DNA of 64,000 bases from Chenopodium formosanum (lineage: Eukaryota > Streptophyta > Magnoliopsida > Caryophyllales > Amaranthaceae). The notes under the pieces are model-generated. The model worked only from the letters and a program-made list of their open reading frames with translations, was not told where the DNA came from and searched no databases. The translations under genes and the position numbers were made by a program. The stretch spans positions 23,182,572-23,246,571 of the forward strand of contig CM044879.1 in assembly GCA_024500155.1 (NCBI GenBank), in the 5' to 3' direction. Shown here piece after piece: positions 12,071 to 24,152 of this stretch (the stretch's first letter is position 1; each line of letters opens with the position of its first letter).

Positions 12071-14839
12071 ATGACACTTTCATGTGTTTTTAGACAAATG
12101 TTTGATACCAATACAAAGAAAGCTAAGACTACACAGTCTAGTCAAACTTACTTGTGGCATTGTCGCCTTGGCCACATTAACATCAAACGCATCAAGAAAC
12201 TTCTACAAGAAGGTATTCTTGACTCATTTGATTTAGAATCCTTTGAGAATTGCGAAGGATGTTTATTAGGCAAGATGATAAAGCAACCATTCTCCAAGTT
12301 AGGAGAAAGGGCCGGTGACTTATTGGTACTTATACACACCGATGTATGTGGACTAATGAGTACACCCACAAGAAGTGGTTATCGGTATTTCATAACCTTC
12401 ACGGACGACTTTAGTAGATATGGTTATGTCTATCTAATGTCGCACAAATCTGAATCGTTTGATAAATTCAAAGAATTTCAGAAAGAAGTTGAAAACCAAC
12501 TCGGCAAGAAAATCAAGGCACTTCGATCGGATCGAGGTGGCGAATATTTGAGCCAAGAGTTTGATGACCATCTGAAAGAACATGGAATACTTTCAGAGTT
12601 GACACCTCCGGGAACTCCTCAGTGGAATGGAGTATCTGAAAGGAGGAACCGAACCCTGTTAGACATGGTCCGATCGACTATGGGTCTTAGTGAACTTCCA
12701 ATCTCTTTCTGGGGACATGCACTTTTAACTGCGGCACTCACACTGAATCGTGCTCCGTCAAAAGCAGTGGAAAAGACTCCATATGAATTATGGACTAATA
12801 AACCGCCAAGGTTGTCTTTTCTCAAGATTTGGGGATGCGAAGCATATGTCAAGAAACCTTTTTCTGACAAACTTCATCCAAAATCTGATAAGTTTTACTT
12901 TGTGGGTTATCCAAAAGAAACCAAAGGGTATTACTTCTACAACAAATCCGAGAACAAAGTGTTTGTTGCTCGTGATGGTGTCTTTTTGGAGGAGGAGCAT
13001 CTCTCCAAAATGACAAGTGGGAGGAAAATCGAACTCGACGAAGTTCGAGAGGACGAGCAACAAGGACAAGTTGACAATCAAAGTGCTTACCAAGCAGCTG
13101 TTGACGTCGATCAAACTCAAAACATGCAAAGTCAAACTGACAATGCAAATGCTCAGTCCATTACTCTACGTAGGTCGACTCGGCTAAGATCTCAACCTGG
13201 CAGATATCTCGGTGTTGTATTAACCGAAGATCAGGACATCCTAGTAGTGGATGGAGATGAGCCGGCAACCTACAAGCAAGCTATGACGAGCCCTGACTCT
13301 GCAAAATGGCAAGAGGCCATGAAATCCGAAATGGACTCCATGTTTGAAAATCAAGTATGGGACTTGGTTGATTTACCCGCAGGTTACACACCTATCGGAT
13401 GTAAATGGATTTTCAAGATGAAAACCGACAAAGATGGAAATGTATTTATTTACAAAGCAAGGCTGGTAGAAAAAGGTTACAGGCAAATTCACGGCGTTGA
13501 TTATGATGAAACCTTTTCTCCAGTTGCTATGCTTAAGTCCGTTCGAATTCTTCTAGCGATTGCTGCATATTACAATTATGAAATATGGCAGATGGACGTC
13601 AAAACCGCCTTCCTCAATGGGATTTTGGAAGAAACTGTGTATATGACACAGCCTGAAGGTTTTGTCGACCAGAATAATCCTAAGAAGGTATGCAAGCTTA
13701 AGAAGTCCATTTATGGACTAAAGCAAGCAAGCAGAAGTTGGAATCTGCGATTTGATGAAGCCATCAGTAAGTTTGGTTTTATCAAAAATCCATATGAGTC
13801 TTGTGTCTACAAGAAGGTCAGTGGGAGTGACATCGCCTTCCTAGTCTTATATGTCGATGACATTTTACTTATTGGAAATAGCATTCCATTGCTAGAGTCT
13901 GTAAAGACTTGGCTCGGGAAATGTTTTTCAATGAAAGACTTAGGAGAAGCATAGTACATATTAGGCATCAAGATCTATAGGGATAGATCAAAAAGGATGA
14001 TTGGAATGAGTCAGAGTACTTATATCGATAAGGTACTGGCTCGATTCCAAATGGAAAGAGCCAAGAGAGGGCACCTACCCATGTCACATGGCATAACCTT
14101 AAGCAAGAAGCAGTGTCCAAAGACACCTGATGAGCGAGAAAGGATGAGTCGAATTCCGTATGCTTCGCTTATCGGATCGATCATGTATGCCATGATATGT
14201 ACTAGGCCGGATGTATCGTATGCCTTGAGTGCTACGAGCCGATACCAATCAGACCCAGGAGAGGCGCATTGGACTGCGGCCAAGAATATTCTGAAGTACC
14301 TGAAAAGGAACAAGGATAAATTCCTGGTCTATGGTGGTAAAGATGAATTGGTTGTTGAGGGATATACCGACGCAAGCTTCCAGACAGACAGAGACGACTT
14401 CAAGTCACAATCAGGATACATATTCTGTCTCAATGGAGGAGCGTTTAGTTGGAAGAGTGCAAACCAAAGCACAACCGCTGATTCTACAACTGAAGCCGAG
14501 TACTTGGCAACATCTGAGGCAGCCAAGGAGGCAGTTTGGATTCGCAAGTTCATTGATGAACTTGGTGTTGTACCCTCGATCAAGGGTCCAGTAGACCTCT
14601 ATTGTGACAACAATGGAGCTATTGCTCAGGCTAGAGAGCCACGAGAACATCAGAAGGTCAAACATGTCCAGAGGCAATTTCATATGATTCGGGAATGGAA
14701 GTCAGAAGGTGAAATAAGAATTTGTAAAGTTGGAACGGATGACAATGTAGCCGATCCACTAACTAAACCTCTGTCTCAAATGAAGCACAACAAACACATT
14801 GAGGCAATGGGAATCAAGCATGTTGCGAACTGGCTTTGA
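12071..14839 (+). pseudogene. Copia pol: integrase, reverse transcriptase, RNase H
   Basis: One frame runs 12071-14839 with a single in-frame TAG (13952-13954) between the RT core and the segment YILGIKIY. In order: the gag-pre-integrase zinc finger (HCRLGH then CEGCLLGK); the integrase core with D in HTDVCG, D in RSDRGGEY and E in VSERRNR; the variable linker; RT with QMDVKTAFLNG and catalytic YVDDILL; RNase H with GYTDASFQTD, TEAEYLA and DNNGAI. The enzyme set copies the RNA into DNA inside the particle and integrates it. Apart from the stop, catalytic residues look intact, so inactivation is fairly recent. It is probably of the Tork/Angela-like group, but that is a guess. Confidence 0.92.
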
Positions 14840-15713
14840 ATTCCATTTATAGTGTTTTAATCAAATTTTTAACAATGTTGATGTAAAACACCTTGATGAA
14901 CCATTCAGTTTTTGGAGTAATTAAAATTTTCATGCAATTTAAATCACTCCGTCTCTATTTAATTGTGGTTTAGAATTAAATAATGAGTCCATTCGATTTT
15001 AATAAATATTCAAAATAGGGTATCAAGTCAATGGCTTGGATAAAGAAACACCTATTAAGTGAACATTGAATATTTTAGTCGAAAATTATCCCTAATCAAG
15101 GTCGTATTTTGTGGACGAATAATGACCATCGGAGATTAGTGTGTAGTAGGATTTGTAGCACCGTTTCTTGTGCTATGAGGATACAAATCATTTGCACAGG
15201 TATTGGTTTAGAACCATACTGGACAAACCTATGAGGATGCTTTAAGAGATTTAAAAATCGTCATAAGTAATTTCTCATTATTACTATCGGAACTCTTTTC
15301 CTTTGACCATGAGTAGTGGGAGATCTCTTGTTTGAGTACTGGTCTGCTTTGGTATCCGCCAAACGTCTGCCGTAATTGGAGATTATAAAGACAGATATCG
15401 GGCGGGTGAGTCCTCTTAGTAAGAGAAGCTACATTACAAGACTGGAAATGTCCCCCTACTAACAATAGGGAACATGTCTTGTTGTTTACAAGGCCTCTCG
15501 AAGAGCGAGACTGTAAAAAATGCATGGCCGTGCTCAGATGGTTTTTAGAAAACATCTGTTTATTGACAGTCAAACTCGGATTTCGAGAAACACTTCTGGA
15601 CGTAACAGAGATGACTAGTAATCTTACTCTGTAGTTCATGAAGAGACATGAAGAGACATAGGATAAGGGCTATACACTAAATGCACACTTGTCCGGAAGG
15701 ACAAGTGGGAGAT
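14840..15713 (+). other. Copia 3' untranslated region and polypurine tract
   Basis: Non-coding stretch between RNase H and the 3' LTR, related in part to 54117-54660 (shared words around TGGAGATTATAAAG). It ends in the purine tract AGTGGGAGA (15704-15712) directly before the LTR. Confidence 0.8.
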
Positions 15714-16929
15714 TGAAAGGAATGGTGTCCTTCAAACAAGTGTATTATTCTGATAGCGGGTTCAGAATTATTAGAACGCTAATATATTCAGTAAGGTCAA
15801 GTGATCGGAATGCCTGGGTGGAGGACGCTTCCGATCAGTAATATTAATATAATTAATATTACAGCTTAATCTTGACTGAACCCTTCGGGTCACACCCAAG
15901 CAAATATATGCGATCCAACTCGACGAATTAATTCGGAAGAAATTAATTCGTCGCCTGAGTGTTAAATATTTAGACGTCGGTAATTCGAGCTTAGAGCGTT
16001 GAAACCGATCGTCGGAAGTCGAGTTTAAATGATAAAAGACGAGACGCGCAAAATAATAATAAATCGACCATATTCCCGAAAATACCCCTAGCATCGGTGT
16101 GCCCCGAGCATCCGAATGCTAGGGGCAAGACGAGCTAGCACACCGTGCTAGCAGCCACGGCCAGCCGCGGCTAGGCACAGCAGCAGCTGCTGCCGTGGCG
16201 CAGCTGGTGCGGGCTGGGCTTGGGCCAGGTGCGAGCTGGGCTCGGGCCAGGTGTGGGCTGGTGCGGGCCGAGCTCGGGCTTGGCTCGTGGCTTGGCTCGG
16301 GCCATAAGGCCTTGAATAAGGGGAAGCTTGGAATATGGGAGTAAGTGGGAGAGGACATGTGGCACAAGGAGAGTATTGAGTGGGGAGCAAGTATGGTCCC
16401 CTACTCTCCATGTGGTCCTCACCAACCCATCTCACATGGTAATGCCACTTGTAGATTTATTATTAGTTTGCAATTTTAATTTAATTTAGATTTAAATTAA
16501 TTTGTGGAATTTCATGATCCCACATTGATGGGATAGAAATTTCCACTCATACTTTCCTCTATAAATACCAACCTTGGGATTTAGAGTAAAGTGCATGAGT
16601 GGGAGTTATAAAGAGCATTCCATAATTTTTGGGAAAACTCTTAAACTCACATAACACTCGGGTTTAGGTCGGACCTTGCTAACCCCAAGGTAGTAGACCT
16701 TAAAGTTGTGTTCGCCCATTTGTGGGTGGATACCGTCGGAGGCGCGGCGCTTGACGTGCTAGTAGCTTTCAAGTAAGAGCCCCGGGTTTTGGGCGAAGCT
16801 CGCTTCGAGGGTAAGATTCGTGATCTTTTCTTTGTGAATATTTATTTATGCTTTGTTATTTTAATTATTGCGAGTGGTTCCTCGGGAGGGGTTGTTTCCG
16901 CGGTGAGTCGGACTCACCGAACCCCAACA
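15714..16929 (+). repeat. 3' LTR of the copia element
   Basis: About 1.2 kb, starting TGAAAGGAATGG after the purine tract and ending CCCCAACA at the junction with gypsy copy A. A TATA box (TATAAATA, 16560-16567) precedes the putative transcript start. A GC-rich block at about 16130-16310 is made of short GGCTCGGGCC-like repeats and generates spurious long minus-strand frames. Confidence 0.85.
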
Positions 16930-17787
16930 GATTGCCCCAAACCAAGCGACAGACGGCCATCTGGAGCAGATGATTAATTGTTTTGCCTCCGCCTTTTTTG
17001 CCTTAAGAGCTAAAAACAGACGCATCCGGCCATAGGCCTCGTTGAGATAAGATGCTAAGTTTTAACTTAGCTAATTTACTTAAGAAAAATTGTCCGCCTG
17101 TCTTGCCCCAGAGCAAAGAACAGGCGGATGCGGCCCTCAGACCTCTTTTTAATTTGCTAAGTATTTTAGCTCATTCTCTTCACAAGTAAAGGTCCGACTG
17201 TCCTGCAATTGAGCAGAAACAGGCATATCTGGCCAAAGGCCTCGCATAAGTTGCTAAGCTGTTAACTTAGCTTTTTGCTTAAAAACGAATTTCTGCCTTT
17301 CTTGCCCCAGAGCAAAAACAGGCACATCCGGCTTTATGCCTCGATAGCCTCTACTTATGAAATAGTGACCGTTTTCCAACTGTGGTAGAACAGTTAGAAA
17401 ACTCTGGGCCTTTTAGATTTCACTTTTAATTAAATCAAACGACTGCGAATGCTGCCTTAGCATTCGGTAGGGCCGCTTGATATATTCGTAGAGCAATGTG
17501 CCACCCAAATGGGAGATGCTTCTCCTTGACGAATTCGCCTGAATAGACGTCGCCAGTTATCTGACTCATGTTGGAGCAGACGGTCATATTCATGTTGGAG
17601 CAGACTTTGGCCATTCAGAGGGATTTGGGCGTCTGGTGTTGGGACAGACGCTTTCCAAATACATAGGTCGTCTATTTATTGTACAGGCGATGCTATAAAA
17701 CTTAATAAAAAGATAAGTTGGGAAATGAAGGCATACTCTCATTAACAAAATTTAAGATAACAAAATTTGAGGTATTTACACATGTAC
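16930..17787 (-). repeat. Repeat-rich 3' region of gypsy copy A
   Basis: Units of about 100-120 bp recur (near 16935, 17100, 17200, 17290). Each combines TTGCCCCAGAGCAAA..ACAGGCGCATCCGGCC with a hairpin-forming GCTAAGTT..AACTTAGC. The same units occur in copy B at 28440-29170. Non-coding. Confidence 0.8.
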
Positions 17788-18878
17788 TTAGAAGTAGTAC
17801 TTTTTTAAGTTGTCTACATTCCAAGTTCTGGGTATCTGCCTGCTGTCTGGTTCTTCCAGTCGGTAGGTGCCGTCTCTTACTTCCTCATAGATTCGGTAGG
17901 GGCCTTCCCAATTTGGGGTTAGCTTTCCCTGCTCATTCGTCCTACCGACTGCCTCCATTTTCCGTAGCACAAAGTCCCCCACTTTGAGAGGACGCTTGTG
18001 TACTCTTTTGTTGTAAGCCCGAGTCATTCTCAGACGGTAGATCTCATGGCACAAGGCGGCATTGCCCTTGCGCTCTGAAAGTGAGTCCAATGCTAGCCGC
18101 ATGGCCTCCTAGTTTGCATCTTCGTCATACAACATGATTCGAAGAGTCGACTCATAGTGATCAATGGGCAGGACAGCTTCTGCACCATACACCATAAGGA
18201 ATGGGGTTTCTCCAGTTGCCCCTTTAGCAGTCGTTATGAGGGACCAAAGGACGTGTTGTAATTCATCGCCCAAAGGCCACCAGCCCGTTCAATTTTCTTT
18301 TTAATCCCATCTAAGATTAACTTGTTGAAGGCTTCGACCTGGCCGTTTGCTTGAGGCCGGCCGACTGATGCAAAGAAACTTGAGACCCCCTAGTCTCCCA
18401 GCCAAGTCTTGAGCTGAGGCGTCTCAAATTGAGGACCATTGTCAAAAACCATAGAAATGGGCACCCCAAAACGAGTGATAATATTCCTCCAGATGAAGGA
18501 AATGACATCTTTCGTCTTGATGTTTTTGACCGCCTCCGCCTCTACCCACTTGGTAAAGTAGTCCACAGCCACCAATATAAAGCGCTTGCCGCCTGGTGCG
18601 GCTGTGTAAGGCCCCAGTATATCCATGCCCCATTTGGCAAAGGGTATTGGTCTGTGGATGGCCGTCAGGTCTGTAGCCAGACGATGGATGAGCTTGCCAA
18701 ACTTTTGGCACTTGTCACATTTTTTCACCATCTCCATTGCATCCGACTCTAGAGTTGGCCAGAAATAGAGCCGCCTAGCCTTGGCAGCGAGGGATCTGCC
18801 GCCTATATGGGAGGCGCAGTAACCCAAATACAACTCTTCGAGGACTTCCTTACCCTTCTTAGGGGTAACACACTTCAA
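17788..18878 (-). pseudogene. Gypsy integrase, copy A
   Basis: Reading on the minus strand, the N-terminal zinc finger is at 18878-18700 (CASHIGG, then CDKCQKFGK) and the core has D in MDILGPY and D in VFDNGPQFE. The glutamate region follows after a frameshift near 18390-18300. The C-terminal segment at 18102-17788 includes NWEGPYRIYEEVRDGTYRL, the GPY/F module, and ends NVDNLKKYYF. There is no chromodomain after it, which agrees with a Tat-type element rather than a chromovirus. At least two frame breaks make it non-functional. Confidence 0.88.
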
Positions 18879-18959
18879 CTAAGGTTTCAAAAAAACAGGC
18901 TTGAAGAGTTCTCCTTGTCTCAGCTCGAAGTTAGCCACTCGTTTCTTCTGAACAACCGC

Positions 18960-19840
18960 CTCCTAAGGTGAATCAGGGAGCGTGCCGTCTGTAAGATTAG
19001 CCTGGATGCTGTCCATCCAGGTTGAGCTTCGATCAAGAATTCCAATGGGGTCTTCATCAGATACACTTCTTTTTTCCATGACCTCCCAGAAGACTGACCA
19101 AGGCGTTTCACAGGAGGCGGATGATTCCAGTTTGGACAGAGCATCCACCTGATTGTTTGAAGACCTGGGCACTTGACTTAGATGAAATTCCTCAAGTGTC
19201 CCAACTTCATTTTTGACCGCTTGCAAGTACTTTATCATGGCCGAATGAGTAGCCTCGTACGTCCCATTGACTTGGAGTACGACCAGTTAAGAATCAGAGC
19301 AGGCGTCAATTTTCTTTGTCTCTTCCGCCTTGCAGTACCGGATGCCGGCTAGCAGGGCTTCGTATTCGGCCTCATTGTTAGAGACCTAGAACTTGAGCCG
19401 TAGTGCATACTCATACTTATCTCCCTCAGGAGATTGACATATAATTCCTACACCACAGCCGTTCGTAGTGGAGCTCCCGTCCACATACACTTTCCAAACC
19501 TGACTGGTATTGTCCGGAGCAACCGGCCTTGTCATTTCAACAATAAAGTCGGCGAATGCTTGCCCCTTTATTGCCTTTCTTGGTTTGTAAGTGATTTCCA
19601 TTTCTTGCATTTCAATCGCCCATTTGAGCATTCGTCCAGAAGACTCCAACGTTGGAAGTGCCCGCTTGATCGGTTGGTCAGTATAGACCACTACCGCATG
19701 CGCCAAAAAGTATGGTTTCAACTTCTTTGTGGCCATGTAAAGGGCGAGACCAAATTTTTCAACCATGGGGTACCGAAGCTCAGCGTTCCTAAGAACATGG
19801 CTGATGAAATAGACCGGGAGCTGGATGCCGTCTCTTTCAG
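18960..19840 (-). pseudogene. Gypsy RNase H and archaeal-type second RNase H, copy A
   Basis: Upstream part (19766-19500) has the gypsy RNase H tail with YFLAHAVVVYTDQPIKR. It is followed by a second, separate RNase H domain: VYVDGSSTTNGCGVG (catalytic D), then E in a NNEAEYEALLAGI-like stretch, and NNQVDALSKL near 19150 (final D). In plants this dual arrangement marks the Tat lineage. Stops between 19386 and 19240 break the frame. Confidence 0.85.
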
Positions 19841-20990
19841 CTAAGAGGACGGCACTAAGGGCTGATCGGAGACGGCCAAGTACATGAAGAGCTTCTCTTT
19901 GGGCAAAGGGCTAACAAGCCTCGACAAAGAGTGCAGATGAGTTTTTAACTTCTGAAAGGCCGCCTCTGCGTCATCTCCCCATTCAAAGTTGGTCTTCTCC
20001 TGATTGCCTAGAAGAAGTAGAGGCACTTGTCACCTGACCGACTGAGGAATCTCCCTAAGGCCGCCAGGCATCCTGTCAGTTTTTGCACTTCCTTCACAGT
20101 ACGGGGCGACTATATGTCGATGACCTCCTGTAACTTTTCAGGGTTGGCCTCTATTCCCCTTTGGTATAGAAACTTTTTTGGATTTAGCATGACCTTGTGC
20201 CGCCTGAGTGTGGCGAATGTTTCTCGGAGATCAGCAAGGTGATCCGCTTGTTGTTTGGATTTGACTATCATGTCATCAATGTACCACTCTACATTCCTTC
20301 CAAATTGATTACTGAAGACCGTATTAATCATTCATTGGAAAGTAGCAGGCGCATTCTTCAAACCAAACGACATCACAGTATAACAGAACAACCCCTGATC
20401 AAAGACAAATGCCGTCTTTTCTTGATCTTTTTTCCACAGGGGGATCTGGTGGAAGCCTAAATAGGCGTCCATAAAACTCATCAGGGCATGTTCGGCTGTT
20501 GAATCGACCAGACTGTCGATCTTTGGGAGTGGACAACTATCCTTCGGACATGCTCGGTTAGGTCGGTGTAGTCAACACACCTCCGCCAAGTTCCATTCGG
20601 CTTTCTAATTAACATAACGTTAGCCACTCTCTCAAAGAAATTGCATGGCCAAATAAACTTGGAATCCAGTAGCTTTTTAACTTCAGCTGCTGCCGCCTGA
20701 CTTCTTTCCGCGCCGTGGTTTCTCTTTTTTTTCCAAATGGGCTTCTTTTTGGGATCCACGGCGAGTTTGTGGATAGCAAGATCCGGGCTGATGCCTGGTA
20801 TCTCTTCCACTTCAAAGGAAAAGATGTCTTTGAATTCTTTCAGCAGCTGGTGCAGGCTGTCACCTAGCTTGGCAAATGCAACCGTCCCCACCTTAACCGT
20901 TCGCTTTGGCAGACTGTCGTCTAGAGGGATGTAAATATGTTCACTAGTAGGCTGGGGACGGAGGTCGTCTGACCGTTCCCCAGTCAGTGA
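19841..20990 (-). pseudogene. Gypsy reverse transcriptase, copy A
   Basis: Begins with a linker (LLKEFKDIFSFEVEEIPG, about 20850) and the entry LIRKPNGTWRRCVDYTDL, then a frameshifted palm. The catalytic box YIDDMIVKS is intact near 20280-20254, and the thumb and connection run to 19841. Frame changes near 20490 and 20110 split the domain into three ORFs. It would copy element RNA in the particle; it is inactive here. Confidence 0.87.
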
Positions 20991-20993
20991 TTG

Positions 20994-21659
20994 CTATTGC
21001 TTTTCTTTTTTTACCACCACCAGCTGATCAATTTTTCTCTTTTTTCCGGCTGGTGGGGCCGCCTTATCTTCCTTGATATTATCAAGGTCGATTGTTTGCT
21101 TGCCTCGAACGGCTGCTACGGCCGCGGGCTTGACGTCCAAGAGATAGCACTCTCGAGCCGTCTTTTGGTCCCCGTTAAGGGAACCGGCTGTTCCATCATC
21201 CCTCTCATACTTGACAAGCTTGAGGGCAGGTTTGATGACGGCCTTGCACTCGTTCAGAGTGGGTCGGCCAAAGATGAGTTTGTAAGCAGTAAGCTCTTCA
21301 ACCACAAGGAAACGGATGATCATATGCCGACCGTTTCCCTTCTTTCCCAAGCGGACGGGCAAGTCAATCCGTTCGACTGGGTGCACATGTCCTCACCCAA
21401 ATCCTATAAGGGTGTGGGAGATCTCCATCATGATATCCGGCGTGTACTTGAGATTGGATAAGCATTTGAGGCTGATGAGGTCAGAGGAGCTGCCTGTGTA
21501 GATCAAAATTCGACCAACCAGTTGGTTGGCCACTTTGCATTCAATGACCACAGGGTCATCATGCTGCCGACGGGCTTTGCCTCTATCCTTCTCGGTGATG
21601 ATGACTTCGGGGAAGGCGGATGTGCTTGCCGCATCTTCCTCTTCAACAGAATGGATCAT
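20994..21659 (-). pseudogene. Gypsy aspartic protease, copy A
   Basis: Pepsin-like retroviral protease fold: IECKVANQLVGRILIYTGSSSDLI at the active site, then a flap, and ELTAYKLIFGRPTLN near the end. The catalytic D of DTGSS is replaced by Y, so it cannot be active even without the frameshift between 21393 and 21386. Copy B keeps DTGSS. Confidence 0.85.
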
Positions 21660-21753
21660 CTTATTCAGATGATCCTTGGTGCCCCGAATGTTCAGGCCAC
21701 CTCCGGCGAATCCGCCTGCTATTGTATATATCGGATCTTCATCTGTCTCGATA

Positions 21754-23610
21754 CTAATTAGTAGGCTGGGGAGTCTTATTTTTAGACTGCCCCGGATTCC
21801 CCTTGGAAGTCACTTTAGACTTAACGTAGGACTTCAGCTTTCCTTTGTCGGCCAGACGGTGAAGCTCACGCTTGAGACTGAAACAGTCGTTTGTGTCATG
21901 GCCGACATCCTCATGGAAATGGTAGTGTTTATTTTTGTTCTGATTTTCAGCGGAACCTCTCATTGGAGTTAACGTCTGAAGAGTTAGCCGATCCTTGATT
22001 TCCAAGAGGATGGAGCAGCAGTCCTTGTGGAAATCTTACCTTGGAACGTACGGTTTCCACTCTTTCTTCTTTTTCTGGGCCGGCTGATCGGAGTTATCAA
22101 CGGCCTAGATTTATTTTTTCTTTTTGCTCTCTTCTAGCTTGGGATCTGGCTGAGCAGGCCGACTCTCCTTCTGTCGGTCGGACTTCTAGGATTCCGACTG
22201 CTTGTTGGAGGAGCAGAGCTCGGTAGCCTGTTTATAGGCTTCCACCTCTCGTAGTGCCCCCTCCAGAGTGAAAATTTGTTTGCGGACGAGTTCATACTTG
22301 AAAGTAGAACCGTCCTTCAGACCCTTGAAGAAGTCTGTAAAGGCGACCTCATCAGACAGCCCATGGATCTGGATTCTCACTATATTGAACCGCCTGACGT
22401 AGGTTCGCAGGCCTTCTCTATCCCCCTGCTGTACATTGCCAAGATCAAGGCTTGTCTTTTTTGCAAGGATGTTCATAGAGAAGTTAGAAGCAAACAAGAA
22501 CGCAAGCGTCTTGAAGCTATTGATGCAACTAACCGGTAGATTGCCAAACCACTATTGGGTTATGCCCTTCAGGGTGGCTGGAAAGCAACGACACCATGCG
22601 GCATCATCCAACCCTTGTAAATACATGATGTGGGTGTATGCTAGCAGGTGGTCTTCAGGGTTGGTAGTCCCATCATAGGTCCCAACCAACACATTTTTAA
22701 CCTTGGCCAGCTTTTCGGCTTCGGTTATTTCCTTGGTGAAAGCAGAGGGTTGATCTCTAAGGTGTTGCAGCCTAAGCTGCCAATCCATGGGCTGATAGCC
22801 GCATGCCGCATGTCCCCCAAAGAAGGCAGGATGAATGTAGGGTAAAGCAGGCGACTGGTACAATGGCTGAGCCATGTACTAAGCCGACTGTATCACATGA
22901 GGGCCAGTCTGAACCCGAGGGCTGCTTGCTGGGGTCTCATGTACAGATTGTGAATACCTCACAGAGGTATTCTGAAAGCTATCATGATAAGTCGACGTAG
23001 AGGCCGACTCTGAAAGCTCAGTTCTCTTCTGCTCGATGTAATGTCATGCGTCAGAGAATGTCTTCTTGCTACCATCAAAGGCTGTACATGCCGAATGGCT
23101 TTTCTTGTACCCATTTCTTGGAAACGGAGTCTGAAAAGGTCAAATTGAGGCCGAGCCTTCTCCTTAGGGGCAGGATGAGGAGTCGGCTAACGGACCCTGA
23201 CCGACTTCTGTTTGCCAGGCTGGGTAAACTTTTAGGAGTAGACGACTTCTTGTTGGTGAGTTGTTTAATTTCACCCCGGAAACTGCTCACAAGTTTCATG
23301 AGCTCGTCTCGGGTGATCGGGGCTTATCCTGCCTCCTGGGTAGGATCGAACGGCTGCCTTGAGGGCTTCCTTGGCTGTCCAGCAGTTTTTCCTGGACCCG
23401 TCTAAGAATGAGGACGCTCCCGCTTTTCTTTTCCGTGGATGCGCCTAGAGATGAGAGACACATCTTGGGCCGTACAGGTTTCGACGTCACCGTCGTCACC
23501 TGAGTCATGGTTCGTTTGGACCAACACATCCTCCAGGGACCGATTGGTCTCTGGAGTTGGTACAGGTTCTTGAGAAACCATCTTAGAGGTACTCTCCCCA
23601 CAGACGACGC
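21754..23610 (-). pseudogene. Gypsy gag, copy A
   Basis: N-terminal low-complexity part at 23610-23075, retrotrans_gag capsid at about 22800-22200 (VGTYDGTTNPEDHLLAYTHI, GNVQQGDREGLRTYVRRFN), and a zinc finger near 21940 reading YHFHEDVGHDTNDC. The first cysteine of the finger (C in copy B) is changed to Y. Several frame breaks. In a live element this protein forms the particle and packages RNA. Confidence 0.85.
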
Positions 23611-23612
23611 CA
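23595..23612 (-). other. Primer binding site, copy A
   Basis: Minus strand TGGCGTCGTCTGTGGGGA, two bases inside the 5' LTR. It differs by one base within the shared core from TGGCGCCGTCTGTGG of copy B. This type of primer site is common in Tat-lineage elements. Confidence 0.8.
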
Positions 23613-23614
23613 AA

Positions 23615-24152
23615 TGTTTCGGGGTTTTTTGTGTCCCTCGGAAGAATTACAACACTACAACTGGATTCAACAAAGACGCCTGTACGTGCAAAACAACGTA
23701 GCACCGGTTAGTTGGTGGTCCGCCTCCGAAGATTAAGTTAGTACGGATTCGGAGAGAAAACATGTGGAATGAAAGGTTATCTACTTGGATTCCAAGCTCA
23801 AGTGTACTGTTTCTTGAGAGTGACAGTTCAGGCAATGATTGGTATTCAATCCATGATATGTCATAAAAGTTGTAAGAATCAGATTGTGTGTACGTACCCC
23901 ATAAATGAGAGGAATGTTCCCTATTTATAGGGACATAGGAATGTGTGCCCTTCCTAGGGTTTTGTGCCCTAGGGAAGGGCACGCCGCTTTTTGGAGAGCC
24001 TCGGGATTTGGGCCTTGAAAGCCGCCAATCCCAGGGGGCCTTTATCTGCCTGCCACGCGTCACCCTCTGGAAGGTCCAAAGTGGCACCCCTTCCAGTGAC
24101 CCGTCGCGGGCTCTGATTGGGCCAGCTGGCTAGGGTAAAAATACCCAAATCA
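23615..24152 (-). repeat. 5' LTR of gypsy copy A
   Basis: Plus-strand limits TGTTTCGGGG..ACCCAAATCA match those of the copy B LTRs (24271-24799 and 42832-43359). The sequence is clearly related but diverged, and includes the shared TATTTATAGGG (minus-strand TATA region) near 23920. Confidence 0.85.

Larger units (their letters stand above)
10380..16929 (+). mobile_element. Ty1/copia element, 5' end missing
   Basis: Domain order gag, integrase, RT, RNase H, 3' LTR on the plus strand is that of Ty1/copia. The 3' LTR ends exactly where sequence shared with the Tat-type gypsy copies begins (GATTGCCCCAAACC, also at 28455), so the copia inserted into gypsy copy A. Only the right target duplication (probably GATTG) is visible. 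No 5' LTR is seen and no protease was found. The element is dead: stops in gag and pol, a hAT insertion in gag. A second, more decayed relative is at 51681-54660. Confidence 0.88.
16930..24152 (-). mobile_element. Tat-type Ty3/gypsy element, copy A (3' end outside window)
   Basis: Minus-strand order 5' LTR, PBS, gag, protease, RT, RNase H, second RNase H, integrase, repeat-rich 3' region. Integrase after RNase H identifies Ty3/gypsy; the extra archaeal-type RNase H and the CxFHxxxGHxTxDC gag finger point to the Tat lineage. All coding blocks carry frameshifts or stops. The 3' region is cut at 16930 by the copia insertion, so its antisense ORF and 3' LTR lie left of the copia, outside the window. 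It is a close relative of copy B (24271-43359). Confidence 0.88.

Noticed and set aside
12619..13148. Minus-strand frames of 83-115 codons under copia pol
   Set aside because: Shadows of the plus-strand integrase/RT frame.
16119..16435. Pro/Ala-rich minus-strand proteins in three frames
   Set aside because: All three arise from the same GC-rich repeat block within the copia LTR; overlapping frames with the same composition are a sign of non-coding sequence.
20991..21461. Plus-strand 156-codon frame under gypsy protease
   Set aside because: Shadow of the minus-strand protease and linker; no domain in this direction.
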